A stretch of DNA of 64,000 bases from Dendrophyllia cribrosa (Eukaryota; Cnidaria; Anthozoa; Scleractinia; Dendrophylliidae). Below the pieces are notes generated by a model. That model saw nothing but the letters and a program-made list of their open reading frames with translations, ran no database searches and had not been told where the DNA came from. Below are positions 1 to 11,046 of this stretch, piece after piece. Where the stretch lies: NCBI GenBank assembly GCA_024195265.1, contig JAJLRJ010000013.1, forward strand, positions 3,801,575 to 3,865,574, given 5' to 3'. Positions within the stretch are counted from its first letter, which is position 1; each line of letters begins with the position of its first letter. Made by a program: the position numbers and the translations under genes.

Positions 1-1431
1 GATTCGAGATAGCGGACGATTCGAGGTACCGTGTAACATGAAATTTTTGCGGGAGTTTCATTTCACGGATTGGTGATTTTTTTTGAGATAGCGGGCGTCT
101 ACAGTGAAGTCCTATCCACCGGATAAAACACTCAAAAGTCTCAATAGCTTTAATGTCGCATAGTCTTTTAGGATAACTTGGCCTTGTTGTTTCTGAATAT
201 TCTCCCCATCTAGCACATTTCAAATACACTCGCATAATACTGTGTATTTCTGATTACAGGGACTCGTGGAAAATCGATCCTTGTTGTTATCCAATTTATT
301 ATCTGCGTTCTTAATTTTCTCTTTTAAAGTTACATTGGTCAGTAGTACAAGAATGAGACAAGATCGGAACTGCAGAGCACAGAGGAACGAAGGAGAAAAA
401 CTGTCATACAACAAAAAATAATTGCGGAGATAACGCATTTATCCGACCCCAAAACTATGCCTTGAGTTGCAGAAAAAAGAAAAAAAATGTAGCATTACTT
501 GAAATAAGTTGGCACAAGTAACACAGTGGACAGATGGATTTTTTCCACTCCCTTTTCAATGCACGTTGCTGTTACATAGAGGTGAGCAAACAGGCAATTT
601 CCTTGTAATATTGTAACTTTATGTACCGATTAACCCTCGGGTGTTAACCCACGGGAGGGGGGGAGGGGGGGAGGAGGGGGTCTTGGATGCCACCCCACCG
701 TAAGGTTTTTCTTTAATTTTTCCAAGACGAACCATGCATCCTATACAATTGCCGAAGTATTTTTTTGGGGTGATTTTTTCTTTTTCATTTTTGGTATTTT
801 ATTTTAATTTTTTGATAATTTGTTACCCGCGACTTTTACCCGCACCCGCACCCGCGACTTTCACTCGCGACACGCGACGCGCGACAAAAAGTGCTACTTG
901 TTCGCAATAATGAGTTGCCTGTATTCAGCGGGGAGCCATAAAACGGAGTTCCATACTGGTCCACGTTTCTCAGATACTTTTGCCTACTTTTGAGACGTCT
1001 TCAAAAACAACCCGTGATTGCTTAAAAATTTATCGAAGCAATTTATTGGGTTCCTCGCGTACAAAACTAGAATTTAAAATTTTCGTGAAAGGAAGGGAAA
1101 ATATGTTGATAACTTCGTCAGGTTTGGCAGATTAAACAACAATATATTCAATGCAACGATCGGCTTTTTATGGAAAGTTAACGGTAAGATGAGTTCTGAA
1201 GTTGTTTTTGTTTGAACGGTCGGTTTTCATTGAGTTGTGCTGTGTGCGCGCTAATCACGCAATCAAAATTTTGAAAAAAAGCTTATAATAGTTGGATGAA
1301 AGCTGGAAAAAGAAATTTAAAATACTTTGAGTCTAGCGATGTAGCGGCTATAAGAATGTTACGTATTTTATTGTAGAAGAAGAAAGCGCTTTTCATATTC
1401 ACTTTTATTGTGATTTAGGAGTCGATTAATT
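1..1431. other. Gene-free stretch with a transposon end and G-rich tract
   Basis: No supportable gene. Bases 29-58 resemble the terminal repeat of the element at 58177-58920 (ACCGTGTAACATGAAATTTT), so a copy of that family probably ends here. A G-rich tract lies at 654-680, and 830-890 is a run of degenerate ACCCGC/GCGAC words. The rest is AT-rich and featureless to my eye. Confidence 0.5.
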
Positions 1432-1615
1432 AAGGCTGGTTTTCACTAGCGCATAAGCATAAGCACAAGCCAACATACGCAGACTCAGTAACATGTTGAT
1501 CATTAGTGCCTATTGTTCTGTTTTGTTCAAACAATTGGAACTAATGAATAACACGTTACTGAGTCTGCTTATGTTGGCTTGTGCTTATGCTTATGCGCTA
1601 GTGAAAACCAGCCTT
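1432..1615. mobile_element. Palindromic MITE, ~64-bp terminal inverted repeats
   Basis: The arm at 1432-1495 (begins AAGGCTGGTTTTCACTAGCG) is repeated in inverse orientation at about 1553-1615 with only scattered differences, leaving a loop of about 57 bp. It has no coding capacity. The target duplication is ambiguous (TTA or TTAA-like flanks). Most likely a non-autonomous DNA transposon. Confidence 0.75.
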
Positions 1616-1635
1616 TAAACTTTAATGTTTCGAAC

Positions 1636-1780
1636 TAGCCTGTTCCAGGCGTTCAGATAGTGGGGAAAGCGCGAATAGCTTCCTCTCCCCAGCCTCCCCG
1701 CAATTTTTTCGCTCGCTTTTCTTCGCGCCTTCCCCAACTATTCGCGCTTTCCCCACTATCTGAACGCCTTGAACAGGCTA
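1636..1780. mobile_element. 145-bp foldback MITE with 9-bp target duplication
   Basis: The terminal repeat TAGCCTGTTCCAGGCGTTCA is inverted at the right end, with arms of about 43 bp. GTTTCGAAC flanks the element at 1627-1635 and 1781-1789. A 9-bp duplication is typical of Mutator-like elements. The first bases, TAGCCTGT, match those of the larger element at 30204-31236. Confidence 0.8.
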
Positions 1781-2060
1781 GTTTCGAACCATCTGTGAAA
1801 ACAGATCACATATAGGAATAAAATTTAGTCCTTTGCTTGAGTAGAATCAGAGTTATAAAATATCAAAAATTTTGCTTCTTTTATCCTAACAGGCAATAAA
1901 AAAGCTTATTACACGACTAAGACTGTCAGAGGGCCAATAACTAAAATCAACCAATCAGAATGCTCGATTGCCGGTCCAATATTCTCTAAGTATTGGACCG
2001 GGCATTGTCCCGCATGATCCCGTGCGATCCTCCCGCCGGCAGGAGTCGTGTAATAAATCT

Positions 2061-2204
2061 CTTATTAACCAAGCTTGCTCGGGACCGTACTGGGAGAATA
2101 TCGGCCCTCATTCTTTTCTGTACGGACCTCGCTGCGCTCGGTCCGTACTGTCAAGACCTCGGGCCGATATTCTCCCAGTACGGCCCTCGCGCTTGGTCAA
2201 TAAG
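2061..2204. mobile_element. Inverted-repeat MITE
   Basis: Arms 2061-2107 and 2160-2204 are inverted copies. A second palindrome (GTACGGACC / GGTCCGTAC) sits in the loop near 2120-2152. Open frames across it are by-products of the repeat. Confidence 0.7.
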
Positions 2205-2435
2205 ATATATTTAAAAGCAAGTCAGTGTTGGAATAGAGCGGGCAAGTTTGAGTGTGTCTAATGTTCCTGTTGTTTATTTTGAGGAGGACGCGTAAGTCAA
2301 TTACTGAAAAGACTTGCCTATCCACTCTGAAGACTTCATTCGTATGCAGGAAATTGAAATTGTGACATCAGTCCAGAAATCTAAATTTATATGCAGGAAA
2401 TCTAAATTGTGATGTCAGCCCTGCTTGCTCATTAA

Positions 2436-2862
2436 AGAAGGGTTTCACGGTTCGGCGCATGTGCAAGCTATGACGTTACCCATTTAATTTCATTGTTTAG
2501 ACCAACCGGAAGCGAGTAGATAACTCTGGCGGGAAATTTTTCCCTTTAAAATGTCGCGGTCAGTCAGCTGATTGAATGAATGATTATGCATACCCATGTG
2601 CGCCATGAAAGCCACCAGAGTCATGCAGAGTGTAGAATAAATCCTTAGGGTCAAAGGTTTTATTCAGTGTTCACTTTGTCGGTATAATCCGTTGAAAATT
2701 TTATGTGAATTTTGGTCATCCTTCGCTTTGTTTGGACTTATTATAGTATATATGATTATTAAAGTAAACATGAGTGTTTTTTTAACCGATAAAATTGGTA
2801 AGAAAGCGAATAAAGCATTTTAATCTGTGCGCATGCGCCGAACCATGAAACTATCCCTTTAA
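2436..2862. mobile_element. Non-autonomous DNA transposon, imperfect TIRs
   Basis: GTTCGGCGCATGTGC at 2449-2463 is inverted near 2824-2845, and the flanking TTTCA/TGAAA and AAAG/CTTT extend the repeat to about 32 bp with mismatches. The roughly 427-bp interior has no open reading frame of note. Confidence 0.55.
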
Positions 2863-3191
2863 ATGTGTGGAAATCCAGAATATCCAAAAAGCAAGAGAAA
2901 ATAATTATAATCTCTTGCCAAAAGGGAATGCTGGCCTGCACTGAAAAGGAACTGTTGTTGTTGACAATGATGTTATTGGCTGTTGAGGCTCAAGTCGGTG
3001 ATTGATGCGTTTCGATCTGTGTATTGTTAGGGTAATTTTTGTCGATGTATTGTTTGTCAAATTTGTCGGTGAGTTCAGTGTACTGTTTGTCTGTTCTGTA
3101 GACAAGTCGTTTGTAGGCCACTAGTAGCTGTTGGCATCGGTTCCCCAACCCCTCCGAACTGCATAAAAAACACAATGAGATATACAACCAA

Positions 3192-3697
3192 ATGTACAAC
3201 CAAAGGATACAAAATATGTTAATAACTATCTACAAATGTTTGAACTATGATAGTTTTCCTAAATATCTTAGAGACATGTTTAGTCTGCGTCAGTCAGAAT
3301 ACTTTTTTAGAGGTACTAATATTTTATCACTATGCAAACCTGTTACCACTACTTTTGGTCTCAACTCCTTTCGTTACTTTGCATCTAAGACCTGGAACTC
3401 CCTACCTAATAATGTAAGATCTGAGCCTACTTTAACTAGTTTTAGAAGACTTCTTAAAGTAATATCTTTTTAGACGTGATTGTCTTCTATACTTCTTGAA
3501 TTTTAAAATGTGATCTAACCAATGTATTAGTTTTAATTAGTATAGAAAAATATGTATATAGTGTAAATATTTATTTATTTTTTTTTTGTAAATTTTATTT
3601 TTTGCTTTCTTATATGTTATTTTACTCGAAGAAATTAGCTTCACAAGCTACACTTAAATTCGAGTTAAAATAAAGTTTATGTATGTATGTATATTCA
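3192..3697 (+). mobile_element. LINE 3' fragment (C-terminal tail of a non-LTR reverse transcriptase)
   Basis: The open frame 3192-3473 encodes about 93 residues with the pattern found at the extreme C-terminus of CR1/L2-type LINE proteins: N-x-R near the start, then TTFGLNSFRYFASKTWNSLP, then a basic tail. Reverse-transcriptase and endonuclease domains are missing, so the copy is heavily 5'-truncated. Its 3' end is an AATAAAG followed by a short ATGT repeat (to about 3697), a simple-repeat tail typical of the CR1/L2 group. A similar tail lies in reverse orientation at 45121-45190. A dead fragment. Confidence 0.75.
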
Positions 3698-3699
3698 AG

Positions 3700-4645
3700 T
3701 ACTGTAATCTGTAATTGATTGAGGTATTTGTTTAATTACCTTTACTCTTCCTACACACTTTAAACAGAAACGGAATCAGCCCTACATATATTGACTTTGA
3801 GAACTCAGTTACATTATTTGTTTTGTCATTTTTGTATGTTGTGTTATATTTATATAATATCTTGAAAAGTTTTAGTTTTCTCTATACATTTGCTAGGAAA
3901 AATAAGTACAAACCTATCTACAAAAAACGCCCCTTATTCAGTAATCGTCACTTCTGAAATCAACAAAATTTCATAAATGAACCAGGCGTTACTTAATTTG
4001 CCACAGTATCCATGGCCAAATTTCCACCATTCATGGGTCTTTAACGTTTTAGTTAAGTTTAATACACGAATTGCAGTGTTTTATCAGAGGGGAGGATTTT
4101 AGACCTGATAAAACATGTGCTACGAGTTTTTTGAACGACTTAAAAAACAATTCACAAAAGGCGTGTCCATACGGAGATTAAACAATTAGCATACGAGAAA
4201 AACAAGTAGAATAATAAGCATATAACACATGTGCCACATAATATACCGACTGTCTTCGATGAAGTGACCATGGCTTCACGCCTCCTGTGGAAAGTTTAGG
4301 GAATTTAAAGTTCTAAGGAAAACATAATCTAATGAAAAATGCTATACCAAAGTTGACAGGTACGGTGGATAAATTTCCAGTTGTAGAGAACGAGTAGAAA
4401 TAAGCAGCTTGTATCTCTGAACACTCGCTTTCCTACCAATTTAGACGTGGGCGCTAATGTAATTCAAATAACGGCTTACTTGCTAAACTGTTGTTTGCTT
4501 ATTTTGTTGGAGAAGTTTCCAAATAGAATGGGAAAAAACTAGATATCGTAAAATAGTACTGAACAAAAATATTAAAGTCACCATTTGTTGTTGTTCTAAG
4601 AATCCTAAATAAATACTGCCCATAGTAGAGTGGTTTTACTAAACC
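3700..4645. other. AT-rich gene-free stretch
   Basis: I see no gene, repeat boundary or RNA feature that I can support here. Confidence 0.4.
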
Positions 4646-4651
4646 CGTGAA

Positions 4652-4807
4652 ACACTAGAGTGATTTTCTTCAAACCGTGAAACAGTTACTAAGCTAGGAA
4701 GCACTAGTAGTAACTATTAGACACTAATTCCATTGTTTTCTTTTCTTTAGTTTTTACTAATTTTGATTAATTGCTAGGTACTGTTTCACGGTCTTCGTAA
4801 AATCACT
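4652..4807. mobile_element. Small MITE (AGAGTGATTTT family)
   Basis: AGAGTGATTTT...CCGTGAAACAGT at 4652-4686 is inverted at about 4779-4807. Partial copies of the same ends lie at 4630 and 4905. A second full copy is at 28488-28633. Confidence 0.65.
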
Positions 4808-5147
4808 CATCTAACAAATAGTGTGTGACAGTCCAAATTAAACAAAAGAAAACAATGGAATTATAGTCTAATAGTGCGTACTCTTCTACTATAAAAGTAA
4901 AATCACTCTAATACTAATAGACTAAGGAAAGAAAACCTATTGTCGAATTTTAGCCTTACTGGTATTCTTTATATAAAGAATACAAATAAGGGGTATGTTA
5001 TCAATAGTATGATTTCACATAAATAAACGAAAAATTTGATGCTAATGTGAACGAGAATGTGCAAATTACCGAAATTGACATACACCACAAATCCGTGCAA
5101 TCGTGAACTTTACGTAACTTTGTCCTAAAACCACATGTTAAGTTGTG

Positions 5148-5323
5148 TTTCGTAAAACCAGTTTATTTGAAACCGTTCAGCAATATATCACACAGTCAAA
5201 GCGATGAGCGAAACTAATGTGAAATTTCGTTGAAATTTCGTAAAACCAGTTTATTTGAAACCGTTCAGCAATATATCACACAGTCAAAGCGATGAGCGAA
5301 ACTAATGCGAAATTTCGTTGTTT
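5148..5323. repeat. Two-copy tandem duplication, 88-bp unit
   Basis: The segment starting TTTCGTAAAACCAGTTTATT at 5148 is repeated almost identically from 5236. The two copies differ at about one site (TAATGTG versus TAATGCG), so the duplication is recent. It is non-coding. Confidence 0.9.
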
Positions 5324-5987
5324 TTGCCTGCCTTAAAATGCACCTTACACAGTACGTTATAGTCTATGTGGCACAAAGTTATGGCTGATATCACAGATTC
5401 AAATGCAAGATGGTGACGTATTGTAAATTCTCGTACTGAAGAGAGAGTCAGAAGCCGAGTTTTTTCTTTTCACTCTCCTTGTCCATGCTGGATACACTGT
5501 TTTTAAAGCTGCAGTAGTGACTAACTTTCAGTTCCCCATACAATGTTATATTTTGTCATAATGTTCAATGGCGTATTTGACAGATGGATCATTATCATTT
5601 TATTTGATTCATAACCATCAAATTTTTCTTTATGTGAAATCATACTAATATAAAGAGTATAAAGGTGACGCATTATCATTAATTTTATTGCGCCTGGGGT
5701 TCATGAATTGATAAGGTAAAAACGCGCGGAGTAATTGCCCGCTATGTTGCACCAAAGTCACTGTCCCACCCCCCCCCCCCCCCCCCCCCCCCCACCTCCC
5801 CATCCTAAAATTGTTGCAGGCAACAAATCCGAAGTAGAACGATGGCGCATTGGACACACGCTGCTATTTTGTTGCGTGTGTTTCAGTCTTTACATTGATC
5901 GGTTCTTGTCAGAATACAGCCCCAGTGCGCCTTATATGTCCTCGAAAAGAGTCACAATTACAAAAGATCACAACGATATCTGGCAGT
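5324..5987. other. 3' flank of the NLR-like gene, with poly-C tract
   Basis: No gene. A run of nearly uninterrupted C lies at about 5766-5795. On the minus strand an AATAAA (5684-5689) lies about 300 bp downstream of the NLR-like stop codon and is a plausible polyadenylation signal for it. Confidence 0.5.
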
Positions 5988-8900
5988 TCAGTTGTTAGTC
6001 GCGAAGCCTACGCGAGTTCTTTGGCTTGATTGAGTGATCTCAGCGATTCTCGCGTTTACTGCTATCAGGTTACGATAACTTCTTGTTACAACAGGATGGT
6101 CTTCTCCGAAAATCTTTTTCTGAATCGCCAGTGCTTTCTCGTGAAGTTCTTTGGCTTGATTGTATTCTCCGATTCTTTTGTACACTAATGCCAAGTTATT
6201 AAGACTTGTTGCGACGGCAGCGTGCTCTTCACCGAGAATCTTTTTCTGAATCGCTAGTGCTTTCTCGTGAAGTTCTTTGGCCTGATTGTATTCTCCGATT
6301 CTTTTGTACACTAATGCCAAGTTATTAAGACTTGCTGCAACGTCAGCGTGCTCTTCACCGAGAATCTTTTTCTGAATCGCTAGTGCTTTCTCGTGAAGTT
6401 CTTTGGCCTGATTGTATTCTCCGATTCTTTCGTACACTAATGCCAAGTTATTAAGACTTGTTGCGACGGCAGCGTGCTCTTCACCGAGAATCTTTTTCCG
6501 AATCGCTAGTGCTTTCTCGTGAAGTTCTTTGGCCTGATTGTATTCTCCGATTATTGCGTACACTGATGCCAAGTTATTAAGACTTGCTGCAACGGCAGCG
6601 TGCTCTTCACCGAGAATCTTTTTCTGAATCGCCAGTGCTTTCTCGTGAAGTTCTTTGGCCTGATTGTATTCTCCGATTATTGCGTACACTGATGCCAAGT
6701 TATTAAGACTTCCTGCAACGTCAGCGTGCTCTTCACCGAGAATCTTTTTCTGAATCACCAGTGCTTTCTCGTGAAGTTCTTTGGCCTGATTGTATTCTCC
6801 GATTCTTTGGTACACTGATGCCAAGTTATTAAGACTTGCTGCAACGGCAGCGTGCTCTTCACCGAAAATCTTTCTCTCAATCGCCAGTGCTTTCTCGTAA
6901 AGTTCTTTGGCCTGATTGTATTCTCCGATTCTTTCGTACACTATTGCCAAGTTATTAAGACTTGCTGCAACGTCAGCGTGCTCTTCACCGAGAATCTTTT
7001 TCCGAATCGCTAGTGCTTTCTCGTGAAGTTCTTTGGCCTGATTGTATTCTCCGATTCTTTCGTACACTAATGCCAAGTTATTAAGACTTGCTGCAACGTC
7101 AGCGTGCTCTTCACCGAGAATCTTTTTCTGAATCACCAGTGCTTTCTCGTGAAGTTCTTTGGCCTGATTGTATTCTCCGATTCTTTCGTACACTGATGCC
7201 AAGTTATTAAGACTTGCTGCAACGGCAGCGTGCTCTTCACCGAAAACCTTTCTCTTAATCGCCAGTGCTTTCTCGTGAAGTTCTTTGGCCTGATTGTATT
7301 CTCCGATTCTTTCGTACACTGATGCCAAGTTATTAAGACTTGCTGCAACGTCAACGTGCTCTTCACCGAGAATCTTTTTCCGAATCGCTAGTGCTTTCCC
7401 GTGAAGTTCTTTGGCCTGATTGTATTCTCCGATTCTTTCGTACACTGATGCCAAGTTATTAAGACTTGCTGCAACGGCAGCGTGCTCTTCACCGAGAATC
7501 TTTTTCTGAATCACCAGTGCTTTCTCGTAAAGCTCTTTGGCTTGATTGTATTCCCCCATATTACAGGACACTGTGCCACTTATACTGAAAGTCCGCGCTT
7601 CAGTTATTTCTGTGACACTTGAGTCGGTATCGTCTATATACTTTAGAAAGCTGCACGCTAAATCGACCACGTATTTTGCAAATTTAAAATCAGAGAGTTT
7701 ACTAGAGACGACAGCGAGAGAACATAGCCAATCAATAACTTTGTGCAAATCTACGAAGGGTGTCAACTTCTCTAACAAAATGCTTTCAGGAGAACTGAAA
7801 TGGGATGTCATATGTTCAAGCAAAGATTTACAGTGGCGCTTCAGTTTATTTAATAGTAAATAATTTTCATCGTGTAATTCCAGTAGCAACTTGAAAATCT
7901 TAAGGGCTTCGGCCATGTTGTGATCATTCTCTCTCGATTCCAGATTAAAAAGTTCTTCTTTTTTAACCACTGTGTGTACAATGTTATGCAAACGCAAATA
8001 GATTTGTTCCACCCCTTCTTCAGCTTCAACAAGAATTAAAGAAGACCTTACTATCTTTGCCTTAATCAACTCGTCCGGTCGGTCCGTTATGCGAGTTTTG
8101 ACGAAATTCATAACAGCTTCAAGAGGGAGAACTTCGTTAGCGCATATCGCAAATAAAGAAAATGCCTGTCTAAGAACGTCATCAGTTTCAACGACTCTTT
8201 GGGTGGCCATTTTGACAGCGGTTGTTGTTGTTTTAGGATAAGCTGAACTTTCACTTGCAAGAAGGTTTTCTGTCATGTTTCGTTGAGTCTGAGTTAATGA
8301 TTCTAGGTATTCGCTCCAACTGTATTTTGGAGACCCACTATTGACAACCGTTTGCACGTAATAAGCAGCAGCTGCTAAGGCCAGCGGTTGGTAATCGAGA
8401 AACCTAGTGACATTTTCTCCTTGTTCTCTGACAGAAATTTGCGACACTGTTTCCAACAACTCCACTGCGTCATCTGGCTGCATTCCTTTACTGAACGATT
8501 CATGGTAAGTATGGGGGGCGTTGTGAGGAATTGTGGCGCTATCTTGAGTAGTGATCAACACTTGTCCATGGCCCCATTCCTCGCTGCCAGTTTGAGGCAG
8601 AAAGCCACGGACTAAGCCTAAGTCAATCACGTCGTCTGCTATAATCATCCACTTGGAGAACTTCTTAACCTTCGGCGAAATCAAACGTTCGAGCTGTTCA
8701 ATTGTTTTACGAGGCTTTTCACTTTTTGAGGATTCTAAGCTTGTCAGGGTATATTCCGTGACTCCTACATGTTTACCAAGAATGATGTAAGAGTCAGCGA
8801 GTGTTTCAATGCTTGCTGCGTTCAGTGTTGCAGCAAAGATCAAATCTTCATTGTTATCGGCTGGTTTGGAATAGAAGTCATGTCCAATTTGCCGGGCAAG

Positions 8901-9725
8901 TTGACTCTTGCCACATCCAGGATTTCCTGACAAGTACATTGTACTAACTGCTCCATTAGCGCCATTGTAAAGTTCTTGCATTTTGTTTGTGATTCTTTTC
9001 ACATCATTGGAACGGCTAATGATTTCGTGTGGTGGTTTCGATGTCAGAAAACAAAATGGCTCCAGCTTGAAACTTATTTCCTGTGTAATGGTCTTGATTT
9101 CTTCTTTTGCAAACACCAGATCAGCTTCTGTGCTCTGTAATATGGTCTTTGTTTCCTCTAAGTTAGATATCGTCTGGTCTATCTCAGTTTGAAGATCAAG
9201 AACTTGCTTCTTCAAGTTTTCGACTTCCTCCGTTGGAAAGCTCGTCTGATTCTTGATATTTTCGATGTTATTAATAGGAAGACCCAAAGATGTGAATGCG
9301 TTTAAGACTCGCCCTACATAAGTTTGGAGGTCGGCATCTGTAAGTTTGGCCTCACTGATATGTGCGATATCGTTTCGCACCTGACGAATATCATCGACTT
9401 CTTTATTGACGGCTGGACTGAGGGTGGTGCCAATGCTGTCTGAATACAAGATGGCGAAAAACAGACAGGTGCAGTCCCATTCTGCTGTGTTGCCATTCTG
9501 TATTGTCGCTAGACATCGCTTATTCTTTTTGCGACTTGCTTTAGATTCATTGTTGTAGAAGTCAAGTCCATTTTTTGCGGTGTCTTTCCATTCTCCTAGC
9601 CGACCTGTCTTATAAAGCAAATCCCATTCTGTTTTAAAGATCTGTCGCAATCCTACCGGAACCAAATTAAACCCCACGTAGCAGAGTCGGAAGTAGTTTA
9701 ATTGCTCCTGTGAGTATTCCATCAT
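5988..9725 (-). CDS. NLR/STAND-like receptor: HEPN, coiled coil, NB-ARC, 12 TPRs
   Basis: One 1245-residue open frame. Residues about 1-150 look like a DZIP3-type HEPN domain with an R-x4-H motif (RNDIAH, 117-122), the ribonuclease signature of active HEPN proteins. Residues about 165-215 are coiled coil. The NTPase follows: P-loop GNPGCGKS (267-274), Walker B-like WMIIADDV (359-366), sensor-like VLITTQD (389-395) and a PLAL motif near 447. A helical linker leads to twelve 42-residue kinesin-light-chain-type TPRs (about 724-1227). This is the layout of STAND signal-transduction NTPases; in cnidarians such proteins are thought to act as cytoplasmic immune receptors, with TPRs as sensor and the N-terminus as effector. 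That role is inference. TTCTCTTACAG at 9734-9744 on the minus strand is a good 3' splice site 8 nt before the ATG, suggesting an upstream non-coding exon. Confidence 0.9.
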   Translation of the reverse strand: MMEYSQEQLNYFRLCYVGFNLVPVGLRQIFKTEWDLLYKTGRLGEWKDTAKNGLDFYNNESKASRKKNKRCLATIQNGNTAEWDCTCLFFAILYSDSIGTTLSPAVNKEVDDIRQVRNDIAHISEAKLTDADLQTYVGRVLNAFTSLGLPINNIENIKNQTSFPTEEVENLKKQVLDLQTEIDQTISNLEETKTILQSTEADLVFAKEEIKTITQEISFKLEPFCFLTSKPPHEIISRSNDVKRITNKMQELYNGANGAVSTMYLSGNPGCGKSQLARQIGHDFYSKPADNNEDLIFAATLNAASIETLADSYIILGKHVGVTEYTLTSLESSKSEKPRKTIEQLERLISPKVKKFSKWMIIADDVIDLGLVRGFLPQTGSEEWGHGQVLITTQDSATIPHNAPHTYHESFSKGMQPDDAVELLETVSQISVREQGENVTRFLDYQPLALAAAAYYVQTVVNSGSPKYSWSEYLESLTQTQRNMTENLLASESSAYPKTTTTAVKMATQRVVETDDVLRQAFSLFAICANEVLPLEAVMNFVKTRITDRPDELIKAKIVRSSLILVEAEEGVEQIYLRLHNIVHTVVKKEELFNLESRENDHNMAEALKIFKLLLELHDENYLLLNKLKRHCKSLLEHMTSHFSSPESILLEKLTPFVDLHKVIDWLCSLAVVSSKLSDFKFAKYVVDLACSFLKYIDDTDSSVTEITEARTFSISGTVSCNMGEYNQAKELYEKALVIQKKILGEEHAAVAASLNNLASVYERIGEYNQAKELHGKALAIRKKILGEEHVDVAASLNNLASVYERIGEYNQAKELHEKALAIKRKVFGEEHAAVAASLNNLASVYERIGEYNQAKELHEKALVIQKKILGEEHADVAASLNNLALVYERIGEYNQAKELHEKALAIRKKILGEEHADVAASLNNLAIVYERIGEYNQAKELYEKALAIERKIFGEEHAAVAASLNNLASVYQRIGEYNQAKELHEKALVIQKKILGEEHADVAGSLNNLASVYAIIGEYNQAKELHEKALAIQKKILGEEHAAVAASLNNLASVYAIIGEYNQAKELHEKALAIRKKILGEEHAAVATSLNNLALVYERIGEYNQAKELHEKALAIQKKILGEEHADVAASLNNLALVYKRIGEYNQAKELHEKALAIQKKILGEEHAAVATSLNNLALVYKRIGEYNQAKELHEKALAIQKKIFGEDHPVVTRSYRNLIAVNARIAEITQSSQRTRVGFATNN
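6060..7562 (-). repeat. 126-bp coding tandem repeat (TPR array)
   Basis: Twelve in-frame copies of a 126-bp unit encode GEYNQAKELHEKAL... TPRs. Internal units are nearly identical, varying at a few recurring positions (A/V before IQKK, A/D after EEH, S/L/I before VY, ER/KR/AI at the end). The last unit is the most diverged and carries the gene's C-terminal boundary. Such uniformity points to unequal crossing-over or gene conversion, so copy number is likely polymorphic and may be miscounted in assemblies. Confidence 0.92.
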
Positions 9726-9733
9726 GTATGGCC

Positions 9734-9744
9734 CTGTAAGAGAA
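9734..9744 (-). promoter_or_regulatory. Putative 3' splice acceptor before the NLR-like start codon
   Basis: On the minus strand a pyrimidine-rich stretch ends in TTCTCTTACAG, immediately followed by GGCCATAC and the ATG. This is a strong acceptor consensus and implies a spliced 5' UTR. Confidence 0.5.
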
Positions 9745-10246
9745 ACTACCCTTTTAGCTTTCTTTAAATGAAGTTGGATAGGTCACCATTTTCTGTTTAC
9801 GATACTTGAAAATTAATTGCCCAGTATCACCAAATATAGCGCTGTAAGAAAGTCTGTGTTTATGCATCCCTAGGTTCGGCGTACGAGCGCGCGTGGTTTT
9901 AGAACAAAAGGCCTGGAGTGAGTGCAAATGCGGCGAGGGTTGCTATGGGAACCCATTTGTACCAAAAAAAAATTAAAAAAATTAAATCGTTAGTGCTTTT
10001 AACTCGTGAATACGCGAAGCGTAATGAAGGGTTATCGCAGACGGTGGCAATTATGGAAATTTTCACTAACTCCCTCCATCACTCAGCTGTAAACTTTTCT
10101 TGGTAAAACCGCTGAACGATGCATAATGCTTTCGTGGCAAATGCAATGGAATATAGTGTAGAGAATAGTCGACCGCCGAAGAAGGGGACATTTAAAATTT
10201 GAGATCGCAGCTCTGATGTTTTGTATTTGAAGTCCTTTGATGTAAA
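9745..10246. other. Upstream flank of the NLR-like gene
   Basis: Presumed promoter/first-exon region. I cannot place a transcription start, and I see no clear TATA box. No other gene seen. Confidence 0.35.
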
Positions 10247-10658
10247 GGCCCTGTCACACTATTGCGTATGAGATAAACGTATGAGTTGCGTATGAAAATT
10301 CACAAAATAATTTTCATACGCATAAAATGCCCTTGAAAATACAGCGTATGACCAGCGTACTTGACCTATGAGTAACGTACCTCTAGCGTAACTCTCGCGT
10401 ATTCAGCGTAGGCCTATACTAGCGTATGCTTAGCGTATAAACCATACGTCCGAATACGCACAAAATTTTTAAGCATGCTTAAAATTTTTTTTCTGCCTCG
10501 CCGTATGCCAGCGTATGTCACCGTATGCGACCATGCTTAAAACGTATACAACCTATGCCTAACGTACCCCAAGCGTATGTCAGCGTATACCAGCGTATGA
10601 GTGATATTTTTCATACGCTGGCATACGCTAGTACGATACGCAATAGTGTGACAGGGCC
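10247..10658. mobile_element. 412-bp MITE with internal GCGTATG repeats
   Basis: The ends are GGCCCTGTCACACTATTGCG and its inverse. The interior is crowded with GCGTATG/CATACGC words in both orientations, so the element is self-similar throughout and can fold extensively. No open frame. Confidence 0.85.
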
Positions 10659-10736
10659 ATAACATTAAAAACGATCCGCAGAATTCAAATGGATTTTTCA
10701 ACTGAGACGCGCGTTTTAACGCGTATCTACGTTGAA

Positions 10737-10990
10737 ATAATTAACAATTATTCACCGAAGTGGCGGTGAATAATTGTTAATAATTGTAAATAATTGTTTT
10801 AGTATATACCGCACAAGCTGAATAACTATCGGACTTAAGACTTACTTTATTTTTGACAATATACCGACAAATATATGGTCGGAAATTTTAAAATCTCGCG
10901 CGCGCCGATGCTCGGAGGTGAATAGTGAATAGTGAATAGTACTAATCACCTCCGAGTTAGCCAATTGGAACGCGCGAAAAGCACTTGTGT
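10737..10990. repeat. Cluster of small palindromes
   Basis: A hairpin with arms ATTATTCACC / GGTGAATAAT lies at about 10747-10778, and CTCGGAGGTGA...TCACCTCCGAG spans 10913-10955 with a triple GAATAGT between the arms. These look like remnants of MITEs. Confidence 0.5.
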
Positions 10991-11046
10991 GGCTCTTGTG
11001 TGATATATGTTAATAAAATTTAACCATCAAAAAGAAGTATTCCGAT

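Noticed and set aside
7133..9496. Several open frames within and antisense to the NLR-like gene
   Set aside because: They are shadows of the 126-bp repeats and the long coding frame; none has independent content.
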